Shown here: positions 27,801-41,046 of the stretch, in pieces
Numbering within the stretch: position 1 is the stretch's first letter
Layout: every line of letters begins with the position of its first letter
DNA from: Vespula vulgaris
Taxonomy: Eukaryota; Arthropoda; Insecta; Hymenoptera; Vespidae
DNA: 64,000 nucleotides
Direction: 5' to 3'
Assembly: GCF_905475345.1 (NCBI RefSeq)
Contig: NC_066593.1
Span: forward strand, 807,001 to 871,000
Notes under the pieces: model-generated
The model's input: only the letters and a program-made list of their open reading frames with translations
Told to the model about the DNA's origin: nothing
Databases searched by the model: none
Position numbers and translations under genes: made by a program

Positions 27801-30800
27801 TGGCGGTCCTAAAAAATCATATTTTACTTCGATACCTATTCGAAATCGAGAGCAATAGAAAATTTTCCATGCACTCACTGCTTTGACAGATCCAGTGAAG
27901 GTAGTCAAGGTTACAACCAACGTCATTCCAAAGCCAACCACGACCGCCGTCCAGCACAACGCAGTTTTGCTCGCCGTTGTAATTATTCGGTTGATCCTTT
28001 CCCCAAGACGGTCTCTGCACGACTTCGCCTGGAATAATAACAGGCATTCGCCATATTTATCGCACGTTTCATACTCCTCGTAGTTGTTGTCGTGCATTCC
28101 AAACGAGTTTATTTCCGAAGGAAATTCTAACTTTAGCAACCGTGCTCGTCGACCTCTCTCTACCTAACTTCCGGTTAATTTCGTCAGATTAATAACTTTC
28201 ACGTTCTATTTATCGATATTAGATTGTACGAGAGAGTCAGCTGATAGATGATCACGTTGACTATTGTATTAGAGGTATGACCTAATCCGAAAATTTCTCT
28301 ACGATATTTACGAATGTAATCCCGATCGTTTACCAGTCAACGTCACGATAATAACGAAACGAAACGATTCTCAGGCAACGTAATTATTCGATAATCACCG
28401 TGTCGAATCGATCGGCTTTGGACGATTCTCCTCTCCTTCGATTACTCAACTTTTCCTTCCCCGTGTCCCGATTCTCACGAACGTTCTCCGTGTATTTAAT
28501 CGTGAGAAGGGAAAAAATGTGGCGATTTGCCGGGAAAATGGTAAAAAGGAGAGACAGTTGCAACGAAATTAAGAAACTTACCGTCAACCCATCGCCAAGT
28601 TCTAGCTGTTATCAATGGTTCTTTCTGAGCTCCTATCCATACCAATTGAGTCTTCAATTTGTCTTTTCGCCTTTCTAAATTGTTGAGAATAAATATCGGC
28701 GAGACACCCTGCGAAAAAAATAATAAATCATAGGGAAATGATGTTCGAATCTACGTATGTAAGTACGAATGTATAAATGCGATTTGGCGATTTTCATTTC
28801 GTTAGATGAAAATATTTTTTTTTTATTTATCTACCTATTTTTGTTTTTTTTTTTACCTGAAAACCGTGAACCAAATCCCCACCACGTGCTCGACAATAGG
28901 TTCTGGCTACTTGAAAGGATTCACCTTTTTTTACCACGAATTCGTAACAGGTTGAATTAAATGCTGCGAGATCGGCGTCGGCAGGTGTTCCGGCGCTGGC
29001 GCACCTGTCGATCGAAAATTCTGAAAAAAGATAATGAAACGTTAGTTTTTCATCACGAAAGAGCTAACGAACAATCTTTTTCTTTATTTTTTTCTGATAT
29101 CTTTCATTTTTTAGTTTTTTAATCGTTCCTTACCGTCAGTCGCAAAAACTTCGACTTCGCAAAGGCTCAAACTTCCTTCCACTCCAACGAGTTGCAGGAA
29201 GACGTATTGACCGACCAAAGCTCTGGCACATACAAACGTCTTCGTAATACCCTCCTCTGCAATTATCGACTTGTCAGAATTTTATTAACGAGGAGAGGTT
29301 AGATTAATTTGAGGGGGAAAGAAAAAATCTATAGTCTTAACTCTCGTTAGATTTCTCTTTCATAATTTCATATCATTGTTAATCTCGTCAAAAGTTTCCT
29401 TCTCGTTCGAGATATTCCGACTTGTGAGAACGTTCGCATTGTCGAACGAACGTAACGCGTTGTGTTCGTTGTGGGTTCGTCTGTATTATGCGCGTGTATA
29501 TATGCATTTATATATATATATATATATGCGTGTACGTGCGTATAGCGAATTAGCGAATCGAAAGCGTAAATTACAGCACCGCATACGAAACCGATTGGTA
29601 TACCTACTTACCGATGGTACCAGGAAACCAAGCGCAAAGAGGATTCCGTTGTAACTCCGTGCTGCTATTACCAACTCGTATCTCGATATCCTGAAGAGGT
29701 TGATGACCTTAGGAATTAAGAACAAAAGGTTTTCATTAGTTTGCAATTCGAGTGAACGGCCGAATCCGAAATCGTTTATACAGTTAATGAGTATTTACCG
29801 CAACAACCTCTCGTCGTGACTCTGACCACTTTAACGGAGTAGGGTTTAAGTAGATCGACCCTCCACCAAGGACTATGTTCGCTCAAGGTCTCCGTACATC
29901 TCTTGCCATCGTGTTCGGTGCTAAGATCACCGTCGTTTCCGTGTCCCGCGTTTCCTCCTCTTACAGTGGTAGATTGATTCGCTGGCTTTCGAAAAGCTAC
30001 GTTCGTACCTGTTCGATAACGATCGCATTGAAATTAATGAAGATGAAATCTTGAAAATAATTCGACTCGATAGTTCGTCGTGTATTATCGTCACTGATCT
30101 AATCGTCATATCTTTATTATCTCAATTATTATGTCAATTATCCGATCAAATAAGTTTTATTCCAACAAAGTACAAAAACATTTTTCTTTCCTCTACTTTA
30201 GTTTTATCAATCGGTTTTATTCGATAGTTCTCTAATCGTTCGTAACGCCGAAAGTGTCGTCGACTTAGAATTAATGGAGGACTGTCTTGTTACCGGCAGG
30301 ATGTATTTGGTAACAACCAGACGACAATTAGTTAGAGAGACCGGTCGACGCTCGACGAAAGAAAATTTCATCATCGGATAGTTCGAATTTTACGGAGTTT
30401 TACTACCGACTTCCGCATTATTCTCCAAGTTCCCCTGACTTTATTTAGCAGTTTAAAGTTGGATCGAGAAAATTTCTTATGTATAACGTTTACTTTCCAA
30501 ACACGTACTCGTTTTATATGCGATGATGCCACGTGATTTCGATTAGACGTAGAAATGATATATTCTCGATCGAATTGTTTCCTAATTCTATCGAGAATTT
30601 TTCAGAAGACAACGTAGACGGATTTATCGGAGTTCGGGAATAACGTCTGGTGCAACAATAGCGATTACAAATTCCTACTATAATCTCGATATCTCTTTTT
30701 ATACTTCGAAGGGAAAGTCTCGTGGAAACCGGAAGTATTTTTTCGCACGACACGAACGATCGAGAAAAAGAAAAGGAGAAAGAAGGAAGGAAAGAAAGGA

Positions 30801-33800
30801 AAGAAAAAGAAAAAGAAAAAAGTAACAGGATGCCTCCTCCTTTCGAATCGATCAACCGACGTTAATTGTTCCAATAACGAAAGTAGGAGTGTTGTAGTTT
30901 GACACCGGCAACGACGATAATAAAAATCTGATCTTGCTTTCTATGTAAAAAAAGAGAAGAAAAAAAAATAGAGAAAAAAAAAGAAAAAGAAAAGAGAAGA
31001 AAGGAAGAAAAAAAGAAAGAACGACAGCGAAAGTTACGAAAGGAGAGTCGTCCGATTGGCATTTTAAGGCGGGCGAAATTCGATTTCGTTTTCTTCGATC
31101 TAAAATCCGCTTGCTCCTTCGGAAGGGTTCGATGACCCCTTCGAACGAGCCTCTTCTTCTTCCTCGAGTCTCTCTGACTTTTGACGATCGTCCGAGAGAA
31201 AGTTGGCCAGCACGAAATCGAGCGAACCATAAAGAATGACAATAATTATCAAACGTCGTATATTAATACTCACCGCAAAACGGTATATCGCCTTGCCATT
31301 TTCCTCGGCTGCCGCACGTAAGCGTGTTAGTGCTGGAAAAGAAGAAAGATGAAAAAGAAAGAAAAAAGAAGAAGAAATAAAAAAATTTTAAAAAGGAATG
31401 GTCGAAGGTGTCACGAAAAATAAAACGTTTGCTGTGTATAAGTCTCCGTTCGAGATGAAACGAAAGGTGGAATTGCACGTCAAATGCAAGAATAAAAGAA
31501 AATGGAAAATTCTCTATTGGAGGATAATTTTGGGAAAGAAGAAGAAGAACTGAAAGAAGAAGAAGAAGAAGAAGAAAGAAAGAAACGAAAAAAGATTACG
31601 CTTAGGAATTCTAGTTTGTCGCGAGATGCAATTTTCTGGTTAAATAGAAAAACATGTGGCACAGTCCGGATTAGTAGTTCTGCATTCCAGAATATCGAGC
31701 ATTTTACTTGCTCTTACTAATTCTACGTACGAAACGATAAGCTCAGACCTTTAGTTCTGTAATTAATTGGACGAACGAACGAACGAACGAACGAAGGAAC
31801 GAACGAACGAACGAACGAGTCTAACCGAACGAAGTCAGATTAGTCGGATTCTATGGGGTTGTTTAACACCACCTGTGACGAGCACTGGACGCAGAGTCAC
31901 AGGTGCACAGACAACTAACTATTCTTAGTTACCAATTAAAAATCTAACCGTAAACTCCGAGAATACGTGACAAGGAATAAAAACTGAGATCACGTTCGTA
32001 GATATATCCGTCTCTTCTTTCAAAGAGGTAACTACGATTATGCCGATAGTATGAAAGAAACGAGAGAAAGCCAGTAGTAGGTCGAAGCAGCATCGATAAT
32101 TCCCCATGCTCGAACGAAACTTGGAGGTTCCACTCGGTTTGCATTCGTACGCATGTTGCTAACGTCGAATATGTACACCGAGGAACAACAGAGAAGAGAA
32201 CGTTGTCTCGAACGATCGAGCGTGACGTCACATTTCCGCTGGCTATACTTCATTAGACGGTTCTTCATAGACGTTGTTTACGATAATAAAACGTTGGATA
32301 TTTTAATGAAAGAGTAAGAAAGAAAAAAGAAAGAAAAAAGGGAAAAGAAACTACTTAAGATATCAGGGTAAAAATAAAATGATCGAAAGCTATATTCGAT
32401 TAAAGCTAATGGGACTGTTTTTAAACTATTGCGTAAAATTTCAAAAACCGTACGATAAAATGTTACGAATTCGTGCGAACCGGAATAACCAAAAGGTAAT
32501 TCGCTCGTTAAAGTACATGATTAGGCTCGTTAAGATTGCTGCTCCCTTTTAATTTCTCTTCGGTTTAATTACCGTCATGATCCCCTTACGATCGGATTCG
32601 TATTTAGTCGAAAAAAAATCTATGTCGACGTTTTACCTTATTTAGTATCGAGCACGCATCCGACGGTTAACCTTTTACGATCGATTTTTCTAAAATCCCT
32701 CGACGGCCATCAATGTTTCTTGATAATAACGTTTCAATTTTACGAGTACCTAGAGTAGGATCGATATAGTAAACGATATTCTCGCTTTCTCGGAAAGAAT
32801 CTCGATGATCTCGTCTCGCGATAGAGAAATTACTAGGAAAGTGGTGGGGGAGGGAACTCTATTTTTTTCTTTTCCTTTTTTTTTGTTTCGTTCTATTCAT
32901 TTTTTGTTTATTTTTCTTTTCTTTTCTTTTTTCTTTTTAGAGAGATTCATCGGATAGAAAAATTTTTAATTATCGCCTAAGTCGTAGCGTTCCCATTTTC
33001 TCGGATGAGCGCCGAACCTCCCGAACGTTTACCGTTAGTCTTCGAGCATGCTAATAATTCCTTTTCTCGAGTTCACTCGAGTCAAACGCGTATCGAGGCA
33101 AATCTGCCGTTTATTTTGAGTGTCATCGTGCAGGAATTTAAGGAGCACTTTTTTTCTTTCTCTCTCTCTCTCTCTCTCTTTTTCTTTTTCTTTTACCGTC
33201 ACGCGTTAGTCACGTCCGCAACTACGAAGGTGTTACTCTTTCGCGGAATTCTCTTTTTAGGATCAACGATCGATTGATTCATCGATTCATATTCGTAACG
33301 AATAACTTACCCGAATAATTCGTATCCAGCATCACAAGTGTATTTCGCTATGGTGCCTACTGTCGAGGATTCGTCGGACAGTGACACTTTGGCGTTCATC
33401 GGCACAGCAGGATGACCGCACTTCAATCCTGCAATCGAGAAAATTACAATAGTTTAGTCGACACGAACAGGACTCCAGGGTATATTAAAGTCTAGTAAAA
33501 ATATCGAATTGTCTTCCGGCAACCGTTTATTATACCTCTGGCATATTCCACAAAATTGTTTTCCAGAAACCGTAGCATCGTTCGATCTTTTATTGTATTT
33601 TCCATGCACTATTGAAATACCTTTCCAATTGCTAGTGTATTATTAATAATCCGATCGACTTTTGTATATTAAGAATATTTCTCGATTCTACATTCCTTCG
33701 CGTTTATTTAATGGAATCAACGTGGATCATTATCAGCAGAATAAGAATTAATTAACATTAGCTATTCCCTATGTATGTTTTGTTCTTTCTTTCTTCTTTC

Positions 33801-36800
33801 TTTTTTCCTCGTAAAAGGATTTTAACGATTCGAGCACAAAACGAAAGATAATTGTTTGATAAAATTTCTTCACGTGCATTTCAAGATCAAAATCTTATGA
33901 CGAGAGTTGGAGAGAGAAAGACAGATGGAGAAAGAGAGAAAGAGAGATCGGTTTAACTATGAAATCTTGATAATTATAGCAATCTTTTTTTCAATTCTCT
34001 CTGAAATTAACACATGCAAGGAAAAAAATTAATTAGCTTTGAATAGTACAAAATGTTTTGACCGATTCTATACGAAAATACTTGTATATTATCGTTAAAT
34101 CAAAGACCGGAAATAATCCCATCGTTGTCTCGTTCTTTTCACTCCCAAACACTTAACATTATCCACGTCCGTTTCTCGCGATCATTACTTATTTATTTTT
34201 TCTTTTTTTTTTTTATTGTCAAACGTGTCAGGGACGTCGAATCTTCTCATTAACTGGTGAAAAAAAGAAGGAAAAAGAAAAAAAAAAGGATAGACCGAGT
34301 TCGTCATGGAACCTTTGTATAATTCTGCGAGAAAAGCCAAGACTATGTTCGAACGACTAGTATAGTTAGAGTAGCCTTGGACGCTATCCCACGCGAATTC
34401 CACCATTTGAATTCCACGACGAGGACGCGTTTCTCGTCTCTTAAACGTCTCGATGATCGTTTTTTCTATATTTTTTTTCCCGTGGAAAATAATTGGAAAT
34501 GTTGAAAAACTATTAAAGAAGCGTGTAAGTATCTTGATCATGCGACTTGTTAAGTCAAGCGAAGCGTGTCCCGATTGAAAAATTACTAAGTCGAGGAAAG
34601 ATAATTATTTGGGGATAAATGAGAATCCCTTATACGTCAAGACTCGAGAAATTTTTTCTTTCAGCTGAGCGAGGGGAGGAAGGTGAGAGGGGGAAAGTCA
34701 ACGATAGCGTATAGAATGAAATAGACGGTGATGGAAAAAAAAAAGAAAAACAACATGGCACGCGCCATCAGTAGCCTGTAATTCACAGGTCAGACTTCTG
34801 TTTACGTTTCTATGTATATATATGTATCTATATACGTAGAAATATACGTGTGTACGAACGCGTGCGTATAAAAGTACTCTTACTACGCACGGAAACGGAT
34901 AACATATGGCAATGTGAAATTCTCGTAGTCTTTCTTTTTAATTTTTTCCCATTGAGAAAGACTAAGCAAGAAACGTTAGAAAAATAGTAATGGTAGGTTT
35001 GTCGTTTGGTTTGGTATAAAACCAAACTCGGCTGGCACGATTTTCAATTGACTATTTACGATCCGCTTTAATGGATGTACACGTGGATTTGAAAACTCTT
35101 AGCATTGAAAGAATCAGGGAGATCGTGGAAACTTGGATTAAAGTTTCACTCGTGAGATCTTATATATTTTATTTTCCTTTATGTATACTCATGTGTCTAT
35201 ATATAGTATATGTATATAATATATATGTGTATATATATACATATATTTCATTGCAAAAGAAAGAAAGATGAAATATATACGATTTCACGATATATATTTT
35301 TTTGTTTTTACAGATATTATGGCGATAAAACTTTCTTTGGATATTACATTTTTTTTTTCTTTTTCTTTCTAATCATTTAATGCTTGATTCTTTCGCTCTC
35401 ACGAACCTTAACATCTTCAGGGTGAAAGCATCCGTTATTCCTTGGACCGGGACTTTAATTCTCCAAGAAAATTCTACTTCTCATAACGACAAAGCCTATA
35501 TAATTGCTCGCCTTTCCTGCGTGCGAACGATTTAATTAATACGCTCGTATATAGACGTTTACGAGAAGAGTTTTGAGTTTCACGTAGAAAGAGGTAGATT
35601 TTAAACGTACGATTTTATTTAACCGGAAGAGATAATGACGTTGCGAGGAATATCTTTAACGGGGTTTCGTTGAGAATGCTTTTGAAAATAACATGCAGAT
35701 ATCTATAAAATGGCAATATTTTCAATAATAATTTACATTCTTATTTACATTAGATTCTTCACTTTTAATAAATAATAATTATTTCTACAGAAATGATCAG
35801 ATCTAAAAAAAAAAAAAAAAGAAAAATGATGCGACTTAAATGACAATATTATAAATAATAATCCAATGTCATATTCAAATTATATTGTTTGATAATTAAT
35901 AGTTATTTATTAAAAAAAAAAAAAAACGATGGATTTAAAGAAAAAAAGAAAGATAAAAAAAATCGATGCACCTAAAACGGCAAATATTATAAATAACAAA
36001 TTTACTTTCGTATATAGATTAGATTATTCATTTTTAACAACTAACAGTAAATAGATCTTTCAAAGATACATATACATACGCTTACGCAGTGGTAATATTT
36101 TAAATAATAATTTGTCATAATATTTATATCGTTTATCAATGATTAATAGTTTATTCGTTAAGAAAATATCGATCTTTCGATAAGATTTGTCATCGTTGAA
36201 ATTAATGAAGGAATCATCTTCGGTAAGGCACGAAGAAAACCGGTCGATGTTTTTCCAGGTAGATTGCCGATGTCTTCTCGTCCACAGAAGGTTGGCGTCT
36301 TTGGCATTCGCTCTTCGTCTCACGGGTCTGGGTCACTCGGTAATAAAACCTCAAAGCCGAAATAACGGTATTCGATGGCGCTGCTTGGTATCAGGAATAC
36401 ACCGGTCTCAAGACGTACACCATCCATGTTATACTACAATACCGTATAGCTCTTTCGTATTCAGATTCTTAAACAGGAAAGTATTGTCTTAGTACGAATG
36501 CGTACGATCGATTTGTTCGTTCTTCGTGAAAATATATTCTTCTTTTTTTGTTTCCTGTTTTTCTTTTCTTTTTTTGTAACTTTGTTATCTCAATAGATTA
36601 TATTCATCGTTCTTATCTAATTAATGAAGAGATCTCTTGCGAGTGGCCGGTGGAAATTATTTTGTAATCTACACGGTGCATAAATCCGCGGGCGTGTTGG
36701 TTGGCCAATAACGTGGGTATATAATCGAGTTGTATACAACAAGTTGAATTGCTTGCACGTATGTATATACGTATATGTATATGTATATGCACAGGAACGA

Positions 36801-38678
36801 TCGTCGAGGAAGTTAGAAAGTGGGCGTGTCTTTTTCTGATCAATCGCAAGAGCGAGAAGGAGAGAGGAAGAAGTCATCGAGGTCGATACACTAGGAGTTT
36901 AGTTCGTTACAGTCGGAAGAACTTATCAGATAGCTCGGTAATCGTCTCTGTAATTATTCTAACTTGTGTGCGTCAGGTTAAATATCCTTGGATTTCAATT
37001 AACTCGATCTCTCACGATAAATCGTTCTTATTTCTTTTTTTTTCTTCTTTTCTTTACCTTTCTTTTCCTTTCTTCTCTCTCTCTCTCTCTCTTTTTATTT
37101 ATTTATTTTTTTTTATTTATTTATAATCGATCGTAATTAACGAGAACAAATGAAGGAGTTATCTTGGAAAGATCACGATACTTATTTCCATTTATCGTTA
37201 ACGATCTATCTTTATTCGTTTACGATCGAGAAGGAATAAGATAGATGGTACTTATCGATCTTTACCGATTGTTTCTCGAATGTCTAATTTCGACTAAGGT
37301 AATCGTCCGAGAAGTTACGTGACTTCAGCGCGTTTGCGTAAATGCGACGCCACCGAGAGCGAACTTTACTGCCTTCGGAGACAGCGAATTGCGTTGAAGA
37401 AAACCGGTTGATATTTTTTTTTATCTTTCTTTCGTTTTTTCTTTTTTTCTTTCTTTTTTTATTCCTCTTTGTACAGTTTACTCTTCGATACTTTTGGAAG
37501 AACTGGCTCCTCTCTTCTATATTTGTTTTTAATCGGTGATTAAATGTCATACAGATTTTAGGAGTTTCACAAAGTCTCTTAAGAGAATGTTGGATATTTT
37601 AGATCGTCTTGTCGTTTACAGTCTCTTTCTCTGTCTCTCTCTCTCTCTTAGATCGTCATTTTAGAGTCTGTGTCTTCTCTATATCATGTTTCTTAATCCA
37701 TTATAGCAAAAGCAGCATTTCGTAGAACATACACACATCAGGTTTCTGACTTACGACACTGACTTTTTACACCTAACTTCGTGCGTTCTCGAGAAAGAAA
37801 AGAAAAAGATTGTTGCAAAATATATATATATATATATTTATATATACATATATATATATATATACATATATATACATATATATACATATGTAGTCTATAT
37901 ATTGCTGCAGGTCGATCCGGTTTTAGGCTTCGTACAAGTTAAAACAACCTTTTTAGAATAACAATCGGGCCGGCTTTTTCTCGATGACGTTGTCCCGTAG
38001 GAAGCACGTGACTAGAAATAAGAACCCATAGGAGGAAACCGTTTCTTTTTCTTATTTTTTCTTTTTCTTCTTTTCTTTCTTTTTTTCCCTTCCCCAAGGA
38101 ATAATTTATATAACAAAAGATCGAAAGGAGTTCGACCGATAAGAAAACCGAGAGATCCGATAGATCTCTTTTTTATTTCTTACAAAGTTTCAAGGATATC
38201 CTATTTAATTGCTAGAACTTGAGTTGCTATGATAAAAAACAATAAAGAAGAAAGGAAAATAAAAAAAGAAAAGAAAAACAATTAAAAAAAAAAAAAAAAG
38301 AACGATATTTCTCTCGTTTGATCTAAATTTCACCTGCGTTATAATATATTATTAGGTATAGTAAAATAGTCTATTGAAGGCTCCGCCCAGAACGCGTGCA
38401 CGTTCTTACGAGTTTCACATTCTCTGATTGCATTTTGCCCGGTTAAATGTTACCGCTGTCCCAGCCGACATCATTCGTGTCTCTCTCTCTCTCTCTCTCT
38501 CTTTCTTTTTCTCTCTGTATGGCTATCGATATTCACCACGTGCTTCTCGTTTCCTCGCGTCCAATTTTAAGAGAGGGAGTTAGGAAGAGAACTCTACCTA
38601 CGCTTTCTAGCAGACTTTACCAGAGCCTAAGAGACTCCTTTCGCCCTTTTCATTTCTCTCAATGGATAGCTACCTTGT

Positions 38679-38738
<60 letters not shown>

Positions 38739-40715
38739 TATATCTATCGTTGGAATCGAGAGACCAGCCAAGTTGACCTCGACGCCCTCGTAATTCGAAG
38801 CGTTCGGACCCGATCGCCACGATCGAAACCGTGCGAAAGCACGATTTTCTGTCCTTTGTACATAACACACACACAGACACACATATATATACAATATATA
38901 TCATAGCAAAATTAAATGAGAATCCATTAGATTGCATGCATCCATGCATGTGCTTACTACATGTTAACCACCTAACCTTCTCTAGATTCTAAAGCAAACG
39001 TAGAAAGTACTAGAGGGTTTGCTAATATCGACCGTGACCATTGTGTAATTTTGTCTGAAATCGAATTATATTATATTTTATATCAAAATGATAATCTCCA
39101 GATCGAATTACGGATTCAACCTTTCGCGCTTAGATCCTTTGAATTATGTGACTCTTACGAGAACTTTCGATGAAAGTTGGAAACAATCGTTGAATCGTTA
39201 ATAAAAAATTTTGCATTGGAACATGGCCAATTCGTACTTTCACGAATGTTGAATTTTTTGTTGAAAATTGTAAGACATTATGATGTGGAACGATTTACTA
39301 AAAGTTTAGAAATTTCTTCTTGGTCTTTCTGAGAGTTAATTTGTTATTTTATCTTTCTTTTTTCATTTACTTATTTTCTTTTCTTTTATTTCTATCCTCA
39401 AAATGTAGCAATTACCTCATACATTTCTTAATACGAACGAGATCTCTCACGTAAGAGTTTACGTTGCTTCTTCTTCTTATTCTTCTTCTCCTTTCTTGAT
39501 TTTACTTTTAGAGAGTTGGACCGTCGCGTGACTCGAACGAGTATACCCTTAATGGAAAAGAGTTTATTATCGGTTGTTACGAGTCGACAATCCGCAACAA
39601 TGATCGCTTTAATTCGTATTCGAATCATATTTATAAGTAAACGGGTGATCCATACGAAATGTAATAAATGTCCGATTAAAGATTAAATCTTGATCGACTA
39701 AAAATATAATAGAATCTTTAAACGTGTTCCATCGGAAAGAAATTTTGCTTTCGATTCGCTCTCGTTAAGATTTTAGTTACGGTAATACTTGCATTATGAG
39801 TTTCCTTTGAAAGTTTGTCTATCGAATATCTAATATCACCGATCTAAAATATGACATAACGCGTTTCGATCGATGAACACGGAGAAGTCGATAGTCGAAG
39901 GACAAAAGATATCTATCTATTTATCCGATGACAGTGGTAATCGATATATTTTACATTTTATTTCTAATTAGCCAATAATTTTAAGATAATTAACGAGAAA
40001 TTTCGACGAGTATACAAAAGTATAATTTTATTATAATTAACAGAGTAGTAGATTAATTATTAATTATTTCTTCGTACGTTCAAATATCGAACGAGTTTCA
40101 CTTTTGTCGGTTTCGCTATATAAATAGGTCATACTGTATTCAGACTCGGGTTTCGAAGGGAACAGGTGGACGAACAAGGGTTCACCAACCAACCTTGTTT
40201 CCTGTTTTGCCGAAGTAGGCCAGTCTGTATATGAAGAAGATCGAGCAATACGATCCTTTGTTTTATTAGTTTTTACAAAAGAAATCATACGAGACCATTT
40301 CCATTGGTTTGCAATATTTTTTTTTCAAGATAGAAAGAGTGAGAAAGAGAGAGAGAAAAAGAGAGAGGATCGACGTTTTATTTATAAGCGGATATATACC
40401 GGGTGACCTCGAGACACCAGAAAATCACCGAGGACAAGAACGGAGTAGGCGGATACCTGTTTTGTTCGCTTACACTCCTTTCTTCGTCCCCCAGGGACAA
40501 AGCATGGCCGTTTTAATAGAAACACTTGCCGAAAGCTTTTACGAATGAATCTTTCTTTATTTTTCTCACTCTCTTCGAAACGATCGAAGAGATACGATCG
40601 AGCGTGCACCGAGAGAACAGAGCAGGATCCACGCACCCTTGCTTTCGATTTGCATTTTGTCGAGATCGATCGTTAACGATAATAAGTACGTGAAAAGGTG
40701 TTACATTGAAATAAC

Positions 40716-40782
<67 letters not shown>

Positions 40783-41046
40783 TAATCGAAGAAAGTTCCA
40801 ATTAATTCATTTCTTCGTTAAAAAATGTATTACACTTTGTTATCACTTTCATTATTCTGTAATAGAATTTTAATTCTGTCCTTTCGAGCGTGCTACGCGC
40901 TTACAACTAGTAAGTAATTACTTACAACTTGGGATTTAAAAGAAAAAAAAAAAAAGAAAAAAAAAGACATTATGTAAAACATACGTGCCTTGAGCCGCGA
41001 CTATTATTCCCACGAGGGGTAAGAGGATCTCGAACGCCAAGATCAT
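24182..41046 (-). CDS. fw: Furrowed-like selectin-type receptor (sushi, fucolectin, C-type lectin, TM)
   Basis: Twenty-two coding exons join in frame to 1114 aa: 40989-41046, 33311-33428, 31274-31332, 29799-30008, 29612-29707, 29134-29256, 28857-29020, 28582-28708, 27879-28028, 27632-27808, 27307-27486, 27110-27228, 26795-27029, 26518-26691, 26253-26432, 25909-26154, 25556-25735, 25271-25444, 24998-25177, 24738-24846, 24388-24570, 24182-24284. Domain order is signal peptide (1-19), sushi 1 (20-79), fucolectin/F5-8-C-like (about 79-221), C-type lectin (about 222-368), ten sushi domains (about 369-983), one transmembrane helix (about 996-1019) and a Tyr-rich tail. This order matches Drosophila furrowed, a selectin-family cell-surface protein linked to bristle and eye development and planar polarity. 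All introns are GT-AG except the first, which appears to be GC-AG. Phase agreement at every junction makes the model strong. Confidence 0.93.
24575..24645. repeat. (AAT)n microsatellite in an fw intron
   Basis: About 24 AAT/TAA units directly upstream of the acceptor of the penultimate fw coding exon (minus strand reading ATT). Its closeness to the acceptor could affect splicing if the length varies. Confidence 0.95.
24998..27808 (-). CDS. fw: fw sushi/CCP domain exons (ten repeats)
   Basis: Ten complement-control (sushi) modules are encoded here, mostly one exon per module. Each shows the four-Cys pattern with a late Trp (for example DCGKP...YECDGNF...RLCLENATW...TPVC in 25556-25735). Exceptions are the module split between 27110-27228 and 27029-26795, and exon 26795-27029, which also carries the whole following module. 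The module in 25909-26154 is longer, with an insertion before its second Cys. Most junctions leave one base, so modules could be skipped or duplicated without frameshift, typical of symmetrical exons. Confidence 0.92.
27879..30008 (-). CDS. fw: fw fucolectin-like and C-type lectin exons
   Basis: Exons 29799-30008, 29612-29707 and 29134-29256 encode a fucolectin/F5-8 type C domain (NVAFRKPANQSTT, then DGD, HSPWWRVDL and RGCCGH motifs). Exons 28857-29020, 28582-28708 and 27879-28028 encode a C-type lectin domain with the expected cysteines, QPNNY near the calcium site and WND before the penultimate Cys (LWNDVGC), ending HWICQ. QPN plus WND suggests calcium-dependent sugar binding is retained, though specificity cannot be read from this. 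Such a lectin pair next to sushi modules is what makes the protein selectin-like. Confidence 0.92.
30009..31273. other. fw intron between sushi 1 and the fucolectin domain
   Basis: No coding signal. Contains AG-rich tracts near 30770-30820 and 30940-31020 that give false Ser/Phe and Lys frames. Confidence 0.7.
31333..33310. other. fw intron splitting sushi 1
   Basis: Holds an (ACGA)n microsatellite at 31771-31818 and poly-AG/T tracts. Nothing coding was recognised. Confidence 0.7.
31771..31818. repeat. (ACGA)n microsatellite
   Basis: ACGA tetranucleotide run with one AAGG interruption, in an fw intron. Confidence 0.9.
38682..38743. repeat. (TA)n microsatellite
   Basis: Long TA dinucleotide run with one CA interruption, inside the first fw intron. 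Confidence 0.95.
40713..40780. repeat. (AAT)n microsatellite
   Basis: About 22 AAT units, inside the first fw intron near the signal-peptide exon. Confidence 0.95.
40989..41046 (-). CDS. fw: fw first coding exon (signal peptide)
   Basis: ATG at 41046-41044 opens MILAFEILLPLVGIIVAAQ, an excellent signal peptide, then the sequence CTCAAG|GCACGT. Only a donor at this GC, leaving one base, puts the next exon (33428, starting GATTGAAGTGC) in the sushi frame as AAQ-GLKCGHP. The GT four bases further on (CAC|GTATGT) leaves two bases and gives the wrong frame. The longer open frame overlapping this exon is in a different frame and encodes nothing sensible. Either a GC-AG intron or an unseen small exon is required. 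Confidence 0.75.

Larger units (their letters stand above)
33429..40988. other. Large first coding intron of fw (7.6 kb)
   Basis: Intron between the signal-peptide exon and sushi 1. It contains TA tracts (37820-37888, 38682-38743), an AAT tract (40713-40780) and many CT tracts. No protein-like exon was recognised. Its size and 5' position make it a likely place for enhancers, but no specific site is claimed. Confidence 0.6.
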
